From Prevotella aurantiaca JCM 15754 (GTDB lineage: Bacteria; Bacteroidota; Bacteroidia; Bacteroidales; Bacteroidaceae): DNA of 64,000 nt. How positions within the stretch are numbered: the stretch's first letter is position 1; every line of letters starts with the position of its first letter. Shown piece after piece: positions 19,516 through 29,533 of this stretch. Where the stretch lies: contig NZ_BAKF01000009.1 of NCBI RefSeq assembly GCF_000614025.1, positions 1 to 64,000 of the forward strand, in the 5' to 3' direction. The notes below the pieces were generated by a model that worked only from the letters and a program-made list of their open reading frames with translations, did no database searches and was not told the DNA's origin. Both the position numbers and the translations under genes were made by a program.

Positions 19516-20430
19516 GTGTTGAGCATAGAGAACTTTTTGAAGTACTTGCGTTTTGAGCGGAACTATTCGCAAAAAACAATAGACAATTACAGGGCAGATT
19601 TAGAACAATTTGAACTGTTCTACAAAAAGTTGGAAGCCAGCCTATCTTGGGAAAGTGTCGATTCTGACATTATTCGAGACTGGATAGAACAAATGATGGA
19701 TAAAGGGAATGCTTCTGCTTCGGTTAACCGAAGGTTGAGCGCCCTTCGTTCTTATTATCGTTATGCGCTGAAAAGAGGACTCGTAGATACCGATCCAACT
19801 TACAACATCCAAGGACCTAAAAGAAAAAAATCCTTGCCTCAGTTTTTAAAAGAAGCTGAAATGGATAGGTTACTTGACCGGAGGATGTGGACGAATACTT
19901 ATAAAGATGTACTCGCGCGTACAATAATAATAGCATTTTATTCTACAGGCATCAGAGTTTCCGAACTCATTGGGTTAGATATAAAGGATATAAACTTTAT
20001 TACTCGTGAGTTAAAAGTAACGGGAAAGCGCAATAAACAGCGCGTTATCCCATATGGTGAAGAAGTCGAAACAACGCTGAAGGCTTATTTGCATAGGCGT
20101 AATTCCGAAATAGGAGCGTGCGAAGCCCTGTTCGTAACCGAGAAAGGAGAACGTGTTACCGATACTTTGGTAAGAACAATGGTAAAGGCTAACCTTGCAA
20201 AAGTCTCAACATTGAAGAAGAAATCGCCACATGTGCTACGGCATACGTTTGCGACAGCAATGCTAAACAATAAAGCTGGATTGGGAAGCGTGAAAAAACT
20301 GCTCGGCCACAAGAATATTGCAACGACAGAAATATACACGCATGTAACCTTTGAGCAGTTGAAGGAGACATATAAAGAAGCCCACCCAAGGCATAACCTT
20401 AAAATAAAAGGAGGTAATTATGGATATTAA
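19516..20430 (+). CDS. xerC: Tyrosine recombinase XerC
   Basis: The 304-residue site-specific recombinase resolves chromosome dimers at dif with XerD. N-terminal SAM-like DNA-binding domain (FLKYLRFERNYSQKTIDNY), then the catalytic domain with Arg in STGIRVSELIGL, His-x-x-Arg in HVLRHTFATAML, His in LLGHKNIATTE and the nucleophile Tyr in IYTHV. The start is GTG at 19516, 25 bases after the promoter -7 box. The last codons overlap the hpf start by 11 bases. Not linked to any mobile element here, so a housekeeping Xer protein is the better reading than a phage integrase. Confidence 0.92.
   Translation: MLSIENFLKYLRFERNYSQKTIDNYRADLEQFELFYKKLEASLSWESVDSDIIRDWIEQMMDKGNASASVNRRLSALRSYYRYALKRGLVDTDPTYNIQGPKRKKSLPQFLKEAEMDRLLDRRMWTNTYKDVLARTIIIAFYSTGIRVSELIGLDIKDINFITRELKVTGKRNKQRVIPYGEEVETTLKAYLHRRNSEIGACEALFVTEKGERVTDTLVRTMVKANLAKVSTLKKKSPHVLRHTFATAMLNNKAGLGSVKKLLGHKNIATTEIYTHVTFEQLKETYKEAHPRHNLKIKGGNYGY
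20409..20415 (+). promoter_or_regulatory. Strong Shine-Dalgarno of hpf
   Basis: AGGAGGT lies inside the last codons of xerC, 4 bases before the ATG of hpf. This is unusual in a genome where most genes have none. Confidence 0.7.
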
Positions 20431-20716
20431 GATTCAAGCAATTCATTTTGACACTACCGAAAAATTAGAGGCTTTCATCAATAAGAAAGTCGAAAAACTT
20501 GAAAAAACTTACGAAGATATTCAGAAAGTTGAGGTGCAATTGAAGGTTGAGAAGCCTGCTGCAGCAATGAATAAAACTACAAGTTTGACGGTTTCAATAC
20601 CAGGAAATAAACTATTCGCAGAAAAAACTTGCGATACCTTCGAGGAAGGAGTAGATTTATGCTTAGATGCTATGAAGGTCCAACTCACCAAAGCAAAGGA
20701 AAAACAAAGAAAATAA
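20420..20716 (+). CDS. hpf: Ribosome hibernation-promoting factor (short form)
   Basis: The 98-residue protein (MDIKIQAIHFDTTEKLEAFI...) matches the short HPF/YfiA fold: beta-alpha-beta-beta-beta-alpha, with IPGNKLFAEKTCDTFEEGVDLCLDAM. It binds the 30S decoding site and stalls translation in stationary phase. No C-terminal dimerisation domain, so it is a short HPF. Translation is probably coupled to xerC (11-base overlap) and helped by an AGGAGGT site. Confidence 0.9.
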   Translation: MDIKIQAIHFDTTEKLEAFINKKVEKLEKTYEDIQKVEVQLKVEKPAAAMNKTTSLTVSIPGNKLFAEKTCDTFEEGVDLCLDAMKVQLTKAKEKQRK

Positions 20717-20735
20717 TAAAAAAAAACCTCTATTT

Positions 20736-20767
20736 CTTGGAGGATAAAAAATAAAGCAGTATCTTTG
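20736..20767 (+). promoter_or_regulatory. Promoter of the tRNA-tuf transcript
   Basis: CTTG (20736-20739), 20 bases, TATCTTTG (20760-20767). It lies 52 bases before the first tRNA. Confidence 0.7.
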
Positions 20768-20819
20768 CAGCCGTTTTACGACTAATTGTAAATAATGAGT
20801 AGCCAAGCGGCTGCAATCC

Positions 20820-20893
20820 GCCTCTTTAGCTCAGTTGGCCAGAGCACGTGATTTGTAATCTCGGGGTCGTTGGTTCGAATCCGACAAGAGGCT
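20820..20893 (+). tRNA. tRNA-Thr (anticodon TGT)
   Basis: The 74-nt cloverleaf has acceptor GCCTCTT/AAGAGGC, anticodon TGT at 20854-20856 in loop TTTGTAA, T-loop GGTTCGAATC. First of four tRNAs before tuf. CCA is not encoded. Confidence 0.95.
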
Positions 20894-20909
20894 CTACTTA
20901 AAGATAATA

Positions 20910-20991
20910 GGGTAGTTTCCAGAGTGGCCAAATGGGGCAGACTGTAAATCTGCTGCTTCTAGCTTCGGTGGTTCGAATCCATCACTACCCA
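20910..20991 (+). tRNA. tRNA-Tyr (anticodon GTA)
   Basis: The 82-nt tRNA has a long variable arm, acceptor GGGTAGT/ACTACCC, anticodon stem GCAGA/TCTGC and anticodon GTA at 20944-20946. Confidence 0.95.
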
Positions 20992-21057
20992 CACAAGTAG
21001 AGAGATACTTGCCGTATTGGTCGACTTTCATTTTGAACAGAGACTAAACGGAGAAAT

Positions 21058-21130
21058 GCGGAAATAGCTCAGTTGATAGAGCACTAGCCTTCCAAGCTGG
21101 GGGTCGCGGGTTTGAGCCCCGTTTTCCGCT
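21058..21130 (+). tRNA. tRNA-Gly (anticodon TCC)
   Basis: 73 nt, acceptor GCGGAAA/TTTCCGC, anticodon TCC at 21091-21093 in loop CTTCCAA. Confidence 0.95.
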
Positions 21131-21137
21131 CACTCTT

Positions 21138-21209
<72 letters not shown>

Positions 21210-21280
21210 CTACTTTTCTCTTCTATTACAGATAAGAAAGAAAAACAAAGATTATTCATTTATAAATTAAACAATAAGCT

Positions 21281-22470
21281 ATGGCTAAAGAGACATTTCA
21301 GCGTACCAAGCCGCACGTAAACATTGGTACAATTGGTCACGTAGACCACGGTAAGACTACATTGACAGCTGCCATTTCTAAAACCCTTCACGATAAGGCT
21401 TTGGCGGTGAGGAAGCTAAGTCTTTTGATCAGATTGACAACGCTCCTGAAGAAAAGGAACGTGGTATTACCATCAACTCTTCACACATTGAGTACGAAAC
21501 TGCAAAGCGTCACTATGCACACGTAGACTGTCCGGGTCACGCCGACTATGTAAAGAACATGGTTACTGGTGCTGCTCAGATGGACGGTGCAATCTTGGTT
21601 TGTGCTGCGACAGATGGTCCTATGCCTCAAACACGTGAGCACGTATTGCTCGCTCGTCAGGTAAACGTACCTCGCTTGGTTGTATTCTTGAACAAGTGTG
21701 ATATGGTTGATGATGAGGAAATGCTTGAACTTGTAGAAATGGAGCTCGGCGAAATCCTTACACAATACGAATATGAGGAAGATACTCCAATCATTCGTGG
21801 TTCTGCGCTTGGTGCTTTGAATGGTGTTGAAAAGTGGACTGATAAGGTTATGGAACTCATGGATACTGTAGATGAGTGGATTCAAGAACCTCCTCGTGCA
21901 ACTGATAAGCCATTCTTGATGCCTATCGAAGACGTATTCTCAATCACTGGTCGTGGTACCGTTGCTACAGGTCGTATCGAAACTGGTGTTATCCATGTAG
22001 GCGATGAAGTTGAATTGCTCGGTCTTGGCGAAGATAAGAAATCTACTGTTACTGGTGTGGAAATGTTCCGTAAGCTTCTTGATGAAGGTCAGGCTGGTGA
22101 TAACGTAGGTTTGCTTCTTCGTGGAATTGATAAGGCTGAAATTAAGCGTGGTATGGTACTTTGCCATCCAGGTCAGATTAAGCCTTACAAGAAATTCAAG
22201 GCTTCAGTTTATATCTTGAAGAAAGAAGAAGGTGGTCGTCATACTCCATTTGGTAATAAGTATCGTCCACAATTCTACCTCCGTACAATGGACTGTACAG
22301 GTGAAATCACATTGCCAGAAGGAATTGAAATGGTAATGCCTGGTGATAACGTGGAAATTAAGGTTGAACTTATCTACGCTGTTGCTTTGAACGCTGGTCT
22401 CCGTTTTGCTATACGTGAAGGAGGTCGTACAGTAGGTTCTGGTCAGATTACAGAGGTTTACGAAGATTAA
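21281..22470 (+). CDS. tuf: Elongation factor Tu, with an apparent one-base deletion
   Basis: GTPase that delivers aminoacyl-tRNA to the ribosome. The G1 motif GHVDHGKT is near residue 18. G3 DCPGHAD and G4 NKCD lie after the break. The frame from 21281 ends at 21526 as nonsense after HDKAL. Adding one G to the GG at 21403-21404 restores [23 protein letters not shown] and one uninterrupted protein of about 396 residues to 22470. EF-Tu is essential and no second copy is in the window, so the indel is probably a read or assembly error. Transcribed with the four upstream tRNAs. Confidence 0.93.
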
Positions 22471-22520
22471 TTCGATATACCATATTAAATAGATTCCCGT
22501 TACGACGGGAATCTATCCTT

Positions 22521-22593
22521 ACGGGTTTAGCTCAGTTGGTAGAGCACTGGTCTCCAAAACCAGGTGTCGAGGGTTCGAGCCCTTCAACCCGTG
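22521..22593 (+). tRNA. tRNA-Trp (anticodon CCA)
   Basis: 73 nt, acceptor ACGGGTT/AACCCGT with discriminator G, anticodon stem CTGGT/ACCAG, anticodon CCA at 22554-22556. Lies between tuf and secE, a common bacterial position. Confidence 0.95.
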
Positions 22594-22608
22594 CTAAAAG
22601 AAGATTAT

Positions 22609-22800
22609 ATGTTTAAGAAAATCTTAGAATACTGCAAGGATTGTTATAACGAACTTGCGCATAAGACAACATGGCCAACACGTGCCGAACTTACACATAG
22701 TGCGATGATAGTATTATCTGCTTCCCTAGTCATTGCTCTCGTTGTGTTTGTTTTTGATTTCATATCACAGCATGTGATGGGATTAGTATATCCTGGCTAA
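22609..22800 (+). CDS. secE: Preprotein translocase subunit SecE
   Basis: The 63-residue inner-membrane protein has one C-terminal transmembrane helix ([19 protein letters not shown]) preceded by the conserved amphipathic stretch [14 protein letters not shown]. It clamps SecY in the SecYEG channel. I chose the ATG at 22609. A longer frame from 22564 would run into the tRNA-Trp gene. nusG follows 13 bases later. Confidence 0.92.
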   Translation: MFKKILEYCKDCYNELAHKTTWPTRAELTHSAMIVLSASLVIALVVFVFDFISQHVMGLVYPG

Positions 22801-22813
22801 ATCATTAGGAAGA

Positions 22814-23359
22814 ATGGCTGAAACAGAAAAGAAATGGTATGTACTTCGAGCAATTAGTGGTAAAGAAGCAAAGGTAAAAGAATATATTGATGCTGAGTTA
22901 CGACAAAACTTGAAGTTAGCAGGGAGTGTTTTCGAGGTTTTACTGCCTACTGAAAGTCATGCTTCTTTGCGTAATGGTAAGCGAGTTGTTACCGAGAAGT
23001 TAAGTCTTCCTGGTTATGTGCTTGTCCAGGCCAATATGAATTCGGAGATAGCTTCAATACTCCGTTTTATGCCTAATGTTTTAGGATTTCTAGGTGGAAT
23101 GGCTGAGCCAACCCCTGTTCGTCAGGTAGAAGTGAACCGACTACTTGGAAATGTTGAAGATTCTGTACTTGAAGAAGTGTCAGATATACCATATACTGTT
23201 GGAGAATCCGTTAAAGTTACTGATGGTCCATTCAGTGGTTTCCATGGTATTATTGAAGACGTCAATACCGAGAAACACAAACTGAAAGTTATGGTTATGA
23301 TATTTGGACGACAAAATCCTTTGGAGTTGGGTTTTATGCAAGTATCGAAAGAAGAATAA
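22814..23359 (+). CDS. nusG: Transcription termination/antitermination factor NusG
   Basis: The 181-residue protein has an NGN domain ([20 protein letters not shown]) and a C-terminal KOW motif ([18 protein letters not shown]). It binds RNA polymerase across the clamp and links it to Rho or to ribosomal protein S10. Standard secE-nusG-rplK order. Confidence 0.95.
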   Translation: MAETEKKWYVLRAISGKEAKVKEYIDAELRQNLKLAGSVFEVLLPTESHASLRNGKRVVTEKLSLPGYVLVQANMNSEIASILRFMPNVLGFLGGMAEPTPVRQVEVNRLLGNVEDSVLEEVSDIPYTVGESVKVTDGPFSGFHGIIEDVNTEKHKLKVMVMIFGRQNPLELGFMQVSKEE

Positions 23360-23413
23360 ATTGTTACGAGTATTCTTCTTTTATATATATAAATTTTAAA
23401 TATTAACAAAGAA

Positions 23414-23854
23414 ATGGCTAAAGAAGTTGCTGGATTAATCAAATTACAGATTAAAGGTGGCGCTGCGAATCCTTCACCCCCTGTAGGACCTGCATTGGGT
23501 TCTAAGGGAATTAACATAATGGGTTTTTGCAAGGAATTCAACGCCCGCACCCAGGATAAGGCTGGTAAAGTTCTTCCAGTTGTTATTACATACTACAACG
23601 ACAAGTCTTTCAGCTTTGTTATCAAGACACCTCCGGCTGCTATTCAGTTGCTAGAGGCTGCCAAGGTAAAAGGCGGTTCAGGCGAGCCCAACCGTAAGAA
23701 AGTTGCATCAGTAACTTGGGAACAGGTTAGAGCGATAGCAGAAGATAAGATGCCTGACCTCAATTGCTTTACAATTGAGAGTGCAATGAAACTTATCGCT
23801 GGTACTGCGCGTAGTATGGGAATCACTGTAAAAGGGGACTTCCCTGGTAAATAA
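23414..23854 (+). CDS. rplK: 50S ribosomal protein L11
   Basis: 146 residues. The N-terminal domain begins [16 protein letters not shown] and carries the proline-rich [10 protein letters not shown] segment. The C-terminal domain binds the GTPase-associated 23S rRNA. First of the rplKAJL set, 54 bases after nusG. Confidence 0.95.
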   Translation: MAKEVAGLIKLQIKGGAANPSPPVGPALGSKGINIMGFCKEFNARTQDKAGKVLPVVITYYNDKSFSFVIKTPPAAIQLLEAAKVKGGSGEPNRKKVASVTWEQVRAIAEDKMPDLNCFTIESAMKLIAGTARSMGITVKGDFPGK

Positions 23855-23875
23855 TATTAAACTTCAAAAGTAAAA

Positions 23876-24568
23876 ATGAGTAAACTGACAAAAAATCAGA
23901 AATCAGTAGCTGAGAAGGTTGAACTAGGGAAAGCATACTCTTTGACTGAAGCGTCTAAACTTGTTAAGGAAATTACTACAACAAAGTTTGACGCATCTGT
24001 TGATGTTGATATACGTTTGGGAGTAGACCCACGTAAGGCAAATCAAATGGTTCGAGGCGTGGTTACTTTACCTAATGGAACTGGTAAACAGACACGTGTG
24101 CTGTGTCTCTGTACTCCTGATCAGGAAGCTGCAGCTAAGGAAGCTGGTGCTGATTACGTTGGTCTTGATGAATATATCCAGAAGATCAATGGTGGATGGA
24201 CAGATATTGATGTAATCATTACAATGCCATCTTGCATGGGTAAGGTTGGTCCCTTAGGTCGAGTACTCGGTCCTCGTGGCTTGATGCCAAACCCAAAGAG
24301 TGGTACTGTGACTATGGATGTTGCGAAAGCAGTTAAGGATGTAAAGTCTGGAAAGATTGACTTTAAAGTTGATAAAGCTGGTATTATCCATACTTCAATT
24401 GGTAAAATCAGTATGTCTGCTGAACAAATATTTGGTAATGCTAAAGAATTTATTTCCACAGTTGTCAAATTGAAGCCAGCTGCTGCTAAAGGTACATATA
24501 TTAAGAGTATCTTTATTTCAAGCACAATGAGTAAGGGTATCAAGATTGATCCTAAATCAGCTGAGTAA
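23876..24568 (+). CDS. rplA: 50S ribosomal protein L1
   Basis: The 230-residue protein of the L1 stalk has the conserved [10 protein letters not shown] loop and [15 protein letters not shown]. In other bacteria L1 represses its own operon by binding the rplK leader. The 53-base nusG-rplK gap is AT-rich and I see no clear mimic. Confidence 0.95.
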   Translation: MSKLTKNQKSVAEKVELGKAYSLTEASKLVKEITTTKFDASVDVDIRLGVDPRKANQMVRGVVTLPNGTGKQTRVLCLCTPDQEAAAKEAGADYVGLDEYIQKINGGWTDIDVIITMPSCMGKVGPLGRVLGPRGLMPNPKSGTVTMDVAKAVKDVKSGKIDFKVDKAGIIHTSIGKISMSAEQIFGNAKEFISTVVKLKPAAAKGTYIKSIFISSTMSKGIKIDPKSAE

Positions 24569-24586
24569 CTCTAAAAGTTTTGTAAA

Positions 24587-25105
24587 ATGAAAAAAGAAGT
24601 TAAAGATACGATTATCACTGAACTTGGTGAGAAACTTAGGGAATATCCTCATTTCTACCTTGTAGATGTAACTGGGTTGAATGCTGAGGCTACAAGTTCT
24701 CTACGTCGTAAGTGCTTCAAAAGTGAGATTAAAATGGTTGTTGTAAAAAACAATCTCCTCCATAAAGCTTTTGAGGCTTCAGATTTAGATTATGAACCTC
24801 TCTATGGTTCTTTGAAAGGAAATACCGCTATTATGTTTACACAAGTAGCTAATGTTCCTGCAAAGCTCCTTAAAGAATATACCAAAGAAGGTGTACCTGC
24901 TTTAAAAGCAGCATATGCTGAGGAGTCAATGTTCGTTGGTGCTGATAAACTAGAAGAACTTGTTGCTCTTAAGAGCAAGAATGAACTTATTGCAGACGTT
25001 GTTGCATTGCTTCAATCTCCAGCAAAAAATGTTGTTTCAGCTCTTCAATCTGGCGCAAACATAATACATGGTGTGCTTAAGACTTTAGGAGAGCGTCCTG
25101 AATAG
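24587..25105 (+). CDS. rplJ: 50S ribosomal protein L10
   Basis: 172 residues. Anchors L7/L12 dimers through its C-terminal helix. The RNA-binding N-terminal domain includes LRRKCFKSEIKMVVVKN. Eighteen bases after rplA and in one transcript with it. Confidence 0.94.
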   Translation: MKKEVKDTIITELGEKLREYPHFYLVDVTGLNAEATSSLRRKCFKSEIKMVVVKNNLLHKAFEASDLDYEPLYGSLKGNTAIMFTQVANVPAKLLKEYTKEGVPALKAAYAEESMFVGADKLEELVALKSKNELIADVVALLQSPAKNVVSALQSGANIIHGVLKTLGERPE

Positions 25106-25164
25106 TACATTACAAGTCAAAAATTACATTAATAACAGAAAATAATTAAAATATTTAGAATAAA

Positions 25165-25542
25165 ATGGCAGATATTAAAGCTATTGCAGAAGAATTAGTA
25201 AATCTTACTGTTAAGGAAGTAAATGAGTTAGCAACTGTCCTCAAGGACGAGTATGGAATTGAGCCTGCTGCTGCAGCTGTAGCAGTTGCTGGTCCTGCTG
25301 CTGCTGGTGCAGCTCCTACTGCTGAAGAAAAGACAGAGTTTGATGTTGTGCTCACAGAAGCTGGTGATAACAAGCTTAAGGTTGTTAAGGCCGTTAAAGA
25401 AGCTTGTGGTCTTGGTTTGAAGGATGCTAAAGATCTTGTAGATGGGGCACCCTCTACTATCAAGGAAGGAGTAGCTAAAGCTGAGGCAGAAAACTTGAAG
25501 AAGCTCATTGAAGCTGAAGGAGCTAAAGTAGAGTTGAAATAA
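25165..25542 (+). CDS. rplL: 50S ribosomal protein L7/L12
   Basis: 125 acidic residues: N-terminal dimerisation helices, Ala/Gly-rich hinge ([15 protein letters not shown]) and the C-terminal factor-binding domain with [26 protein letters not shown]. Expressed in excess over the other ribosomal proteins. The stem-loop directly downstream may help set that ratio. Confidence 0.95.
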   Translation: MADIKAIAEELVNLTVKEVNELATVLKDEYGIEPAAAAVAVAGPAAAGAAPTAEEKTEFDVVLTEAGDNKLKVVKAVKEACGLGLKDAKDLVDGAPSTIKEGVAKAEAENLKKLIEAEGAKVELK

Positions 25543-25598
25543 GACTCTCATATGTGGTTGATGCTTTTATTATAGCATAAAATCACTTTTTATAAAAT

Positions 25599-25636
25599 GG
25601 TTAGGATTTACTAAGTAGGTGAATCCTAACCTTTTT
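25599..25636 (+). terminator. Attenuator-like stem-loop between rplL and rpoB
   Basis: GGTTAGGATT (25599-25608) pairs perfectly with AATCCTAACC (25622-25631) and is followed by TTTTT. A second small hairpin GTGTC-TTTT-GACAC follows (25637-25650). It sits where other bacteria have a partial terminator that reduces rpoBC relative to rplL. Confidence 0.7.
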
Positions 25637-25697
25637 GTGTCTTTTGACACTTTACGCTTGTATTGTGGTATTACCACGAACATTATAAATGATATTT

Positions 25698-28600
25698 ATG
25701 GCAACAGAAAATAAACCCAGAGTAAACTTCGCCAGTGTACAAAGTCCGTATCCTTATCCTGACTTTTTAGATTTACAATTAAAGTCGTTTCGCGATTTTT
25801 TACAACTCGACACTCCGCCTGAGGAGCGCAAGAGTGATGGTCTATATAAGGTGTTTGTAGAAAACTTCCCAATTACTGATACACGTAATAATTTTGTACT
25901 TGAGTTCCTTGATTATTATATTGATCCGCCTCGATATTCTATTTCAGAATGTTTGGAACGTGGGTTAACTTATAGCGTACCATTGAAAGCAAAAATGAAA
26001 CTCTATTGTACTGATCCTGATCATGAGGATTTTGGCACATTTATACAAGATGTTTTCCTTGGCACAATTCCTTATATGACAAGTAATGGCACATTTGTCA
26101 TAAATGGTGCCGAGCGAGTTGTTGTATCTCAATTACATCGTTCTCCGGGTGTTTTCTTTGGTCAAGGAGTCCATGCGAATGGGACCGTACTTTATAGTGC
26201 ACGTATCATACCATTCAAAGGCTCTTGGATTGAGTTTGCGACAGACATTAATAATGTAATGTATGCTTATATCGATCGAAAGAAAAAGTTGCCTGTTACA
26301 ACAATGCTGCGTGCAATAGGATTTGAAAGTGATAAAGATATACTTCAAATTTTTAATCTGTGTGAAGAAATTAAGGTTAATAAAAAGAACATGAAGGCTG
26401 CCTTAGGACGTAAGTTGGCTGGTAATGTTATGAAGAGTTGGAACGAGGATTTTGTTGATGAAGACACTGGAGAAGTTGTATCTATTGAACGTAATGAAGT
26501 AGTTGTAGAGCGCGAAACAGAAATCACTGATGATAATCTTGATATTATTCTTGAAAGTGGCGTATCTTCAGTGCTTTTGCATAAAGACGAAGATATTGCA
26601 AACAAATACTCTATTATTTTCAATACTCTAGCAAAAGATCCTAGCCATTCCGAAATTGAGGCTGTAAATTATATTTATCGTCAGTTGCGAAATGCAGATG
26701 CTGCTGATGATGCTAGTGCAAGAGAAGTATTCCAAAACTTATTCTTCTCTGATAAGCGCTATGATCTTGGTGAAGTAGGTAGATACAGAATCAATAGAAA
26801 GTTAGGACTAGAGACCGATATGGATGTTCGTGTCTTAACTAAAGATGATATTATCGAAATTATCAAGTATTTGATTAACCTCGTAAATTCAAATGCAACT
26901 GTTGATGATATTGACCACTTATCAAATCGTCGTGTTCGAACAGTCGGAGAACAACTAGCTAATCAGTTCTCAATAGGTTTGGCTCGTATGAGCCGTACAA
27001 TTCGAGAACGTATGAATGTACGTGATAATGAAGTATTCCAACCAACTGATTTGATTAATGCAAAGACAATTTCCAGCGTTATTAATTCATTCTTTGGCAC
27101 CAATCCATTAAGCCAATTTATGGATCAAACAAATCCACTGGCAGAAGTTACTCATAAACGTCGTCTTTCAGCATTAGGTCCTGGTGGTCTTTCTCGTGAA
27201 CGTGCTGGTTTTGAAGTCCGTGATGTTCATTATACACACTATGGACGTTTATGCCCAATTGAATCACCTGAAGGTCCAAACATTGGTTTGATTTCTTCCT
27301 TGTGTCTTTATGCAAAAATTAACGACCTTGGTTTTATAGTTACGCCATATAGGAAGGTTACAGGTTCAAGGGTAGATTTAGATAACGAGCACGTTGTTTA
27401 TATGACTGCTGAAGAGGAAGAAGACCTTCCTGTAGGACAGGGTAATGCGCCATTGAATTCTGATGGAACATTCATTCGAGACTATGTGAAGTGTCGTCAA
27501 GATGCAGATTATCCTGTTGTGGAACCAAGTCAAGTAACTTTAATGGACGTTGCTCCTCAACAGATAGCATCAGTTTCAGCTGGTTTAATTCCGTTCTTAG
27601 AACACGATGATGGTCACCGTGCTTTGATGGGTTGTAACATGATGCGTCAAGCCGTTCCTTTGCTTCATAACGATGCTCCTATTGTAGGAACAGGTTTAGA
27701 AAAGCAAGTTTGTGATGATTCACGAACGATGGTAACAGCAGAAGGTGATGGCGTTATAGAGTATGTAGATGCAACAACAATCCGTATTCTTTACGATCGT
27801 ACAGATGATGAAGAGTTTGTAAGTTTTGAGCCAGCTTTAAAGGAGTATCATATTTCTAAGTTCCGTCGCACCAATCAAAATATGGTGGTAGACCTTCGTC
27901 CTATTTGCAATAAGGGACAGCGTGTTAAGAAAGGTGATATACTTACCGAAGGTTATGCAACCGAGAACGGTGAATTAGCACTTGGACGCAACCTTCTTGT
28001 AGCTTATATGCCTTGGAAGGGCTACAACTACGAAGATGCTGTTGTTATTTCAGAGCGAATGGTTCGTGAAGATGTACTTACATCTGTGCATGTAGACGAG
28101 TATTCTCTTGAGGTTCGCGAAACAAAACGTGGTGTTGAAGAGTTTACAGCCGATATTCCTAATGTTAGCGAAGAAGCAACGAAGGATCTCGATGAAAATG
28201 GTATCATCCGTATTGGTGCACGCGTTGAGCCCGGCGATATAATGATTGGTAAGATTTCTCCAAAGGGAGAAAGCGACCCATCACCTGAAGAAAAGTTACT
28301 CCGTGCCATCTTCGGTGACAAGGCGGGTGATGTTAAAGACTCATCTTTGAAGGCCAACCCGTCTTTGAGTGGAGTTGTTATTGACAAGAAATTGTTTGCA
28401 CGTGCTATCAAGACACGCGAAAGCAAGCGTCATGATAAAGCTACATTAATACGTCTTGATGAAGAGCAAGAAGCAAAAATCAATGATCTAAAGGACTTGT
28501 TAGTTGATAAACTTCTTGAATTAACTGAAGATAAAGTATCGCAAGGTATTAAAGATTATTCAAATGCAGAGATTATTACCAAGGGAACAAAATTCACTAT

Positions 28601-29507
28601 GGCTGCTTTGAAGAATCTTGACTATGAAGGAATTCAGTCAAATGGTTGGACAGATGATGAACACACCAACCTTATGATTCAAAAGCTTATCATGAACTAC
28701 ATTCGTAAGTATAAGCAAATGGATGCTGAACTTAAGCGTAAGAAATTTGCAATTACTATTGGTGATGAATTACCATCAGGTGTTTTACAGATGGCAAAAG
28801 TATACATTGCTAAGAAACGTAAGATTCAGGTAGGTGATAAGCTTGCTGGTCGTCATGGTAATAAGGGTATAGTTTCTAAGGTTGTTCGTGCAGAAGATAT
28901 GCCATTCCTCGAAGATGGTCGTCCAGTAGATTTGGTATTGAACCCTATGGGTGTGCCTTCTCGTATGAACCTTGGTCAGATTTTTGAAGCTATCCTTGGT
29001 GCTGCAGGGCAGAAGTTGGGAGTGAAGTTTGCTACTCCAATTTTTGATGGTGCTAAACTTGACGATTTAAATGAGTGGACTGACAAGGCAGGCTTGCCTC
29101 CAATGTGTTCTACTTATATTTATGATGGTGAGACTGGGGAACGTTTCGACCAACCAGCAACAGTAGGAATAACCTACTTCTTGAAGTTAGGTCATATGGT
29201 TGAAGATAAGATGCACGCACGTAGTATTGGTCCATACTCACTTATTACACAACAACCACTAGGTGGTAAGGCACAATTTGGTGGACAGCGATTTGGAGAA
29301 ATGGAAGTTTGGGCTATTGAAGCATTTGGTGCTTCACACGTACTCCAAGAGATTTTGACAATTAAGTCTGACGATGTTGTTGGACGTTCTAAAGCATACG
29401 AATCTATTGTTAAAGGAGAACCAATGCCAACACCAGGCATTCCTGAATCATTGAACGTGTTGCTTCACGAGCTTCGCGGTCTTGGATTAAGCATCAAACT
29501 TGATTAA
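25698..29507 (+). CDS. rpoB: RNA polymerase beta subunit
   Basis: About 1269 residues. The rifampicin-binding cluster reads [20 protein letters not shown] then SALGPGG, with the residues equivalent to Escherichia coli D516, H526 and S531 all wild type, so no rifampicin-resistance change is seen. The C-terminal [13 protein letters not shown] and the [13 protein letters not shown] segment contact beta-prime. I chose the ATG at 25698 ([13 protein letters not shown]). An ATG three codons earlier at 25689 is possible. rpoC follows 26 bases later. Confidence 0.96.
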   Translation: MATENKPRVNFASVQSPYPYPDFLDLQLKSFRDFLQLDTPPEERKSDGLYKVFVENFPITDTRNNFVLEFLDYYIDPPRYSISECLERGLTYSVPLKAKMKLYCTDPDHEDFGTFIQDVFLGTIPYMTSNGTFVINGAERVVVSQLHRSPGVFFGQGVHANGTVLYSARIIPFKGSWIEFATDINNVMYAYIDRKKKLPVTTMLRAIGFESDKDILQIFNLCEEIKVNKKNMKAALGRKLAGNVMKSWNEDFVDEDTGEVVSIERNEVVVERETEITDDNLDIILESGVSSVLLHKDEDIANKYSIIFNTLAKDPSHSEIEAVNYIYRQLRNADAADDASAREVFQNLFFSDKRYDLGEVGRYRINRKLGLETDMDVRVLTKDDIIEIIKYLINLVNSNATVDDIDHLSNRRVRTVGEQLANQFSIGLARMSRTIRERMNVRDNEVFQPTDLINAKTISSVINSFFGTNPLSQFMDQTNPLAEVTHKRRLSALGPGGLSRERAGFEVRDVHYTHYGRLCPIESPEGPNIGLISSLCLYAKINDLGFIVTPYRKVTGSRVDLDNEHVVYMTAEEEEDLPVGQGNAPLNSDGTFIRDYVKCRQDADYPVVEPSQVTLMDVAPQQIASVSAGLIPFLEHDDGHRALMGCNMMRQAVPLLHNDAPIVGTGLEKQVCDDSRTMVTAEGDGVIEYVDATTIRILYDRTDDEEFVSFEPALKEYHISKFRRTNQNMVVDLRPICNKGQRVKKGDILTEGYATENGELALGRNLLVAYMPWKGYNYEDAVVISERMVREDVLTSVHVDEYSLEVRETKRGVEEFTADIPNVSEEATKDLDENGIIRIGARVEPGDIMIGKISPKGESDPSPEEKLLRAIFGDKAGDVKDSSLKANPSLSGVVIDKKLFARAIKTRESKRHDKATLIRLDEEQEAKINDLKDLLVDKLLELTEDKVSQGIKDYSNAEIITKGTKFTMAALKNLDYEGIQSNGWTDDEHTNLMIQKLIMNYIRKYKQMDAELKRKKFAITIGDELPSGVLQMAKVYIAKKRKIQVGDKLAGRHGNKGIVSKVVRAEDMPFLEDGRPVDLVLNPMGVPSRMNLGQIFEAILGAAGQKLGVKFATPIFDGAKLDDLNEWTDKAGLPPMCSTYIYDGETGERFDQPATVGITYFLKLGHMVEDKMHARSIGPYSLITQQPLGGKAQFGGQRFGEMEVWAIEAFGASHVLQEILTIKSDDVVGRSKAYESIVKGEPMPTPGIPESLNVLLHELRGLGLSIKLD

Positions 29508-29533
29508 TTTGCACACCCCAAAATTAAAGAAAC

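Noticed and set aside
19516..20430. xerC as a phage or transposon integrase
   Set aside because: No att-like repeats, no mobile genes nearby, and the housekeeping context with hpf fits XerC.
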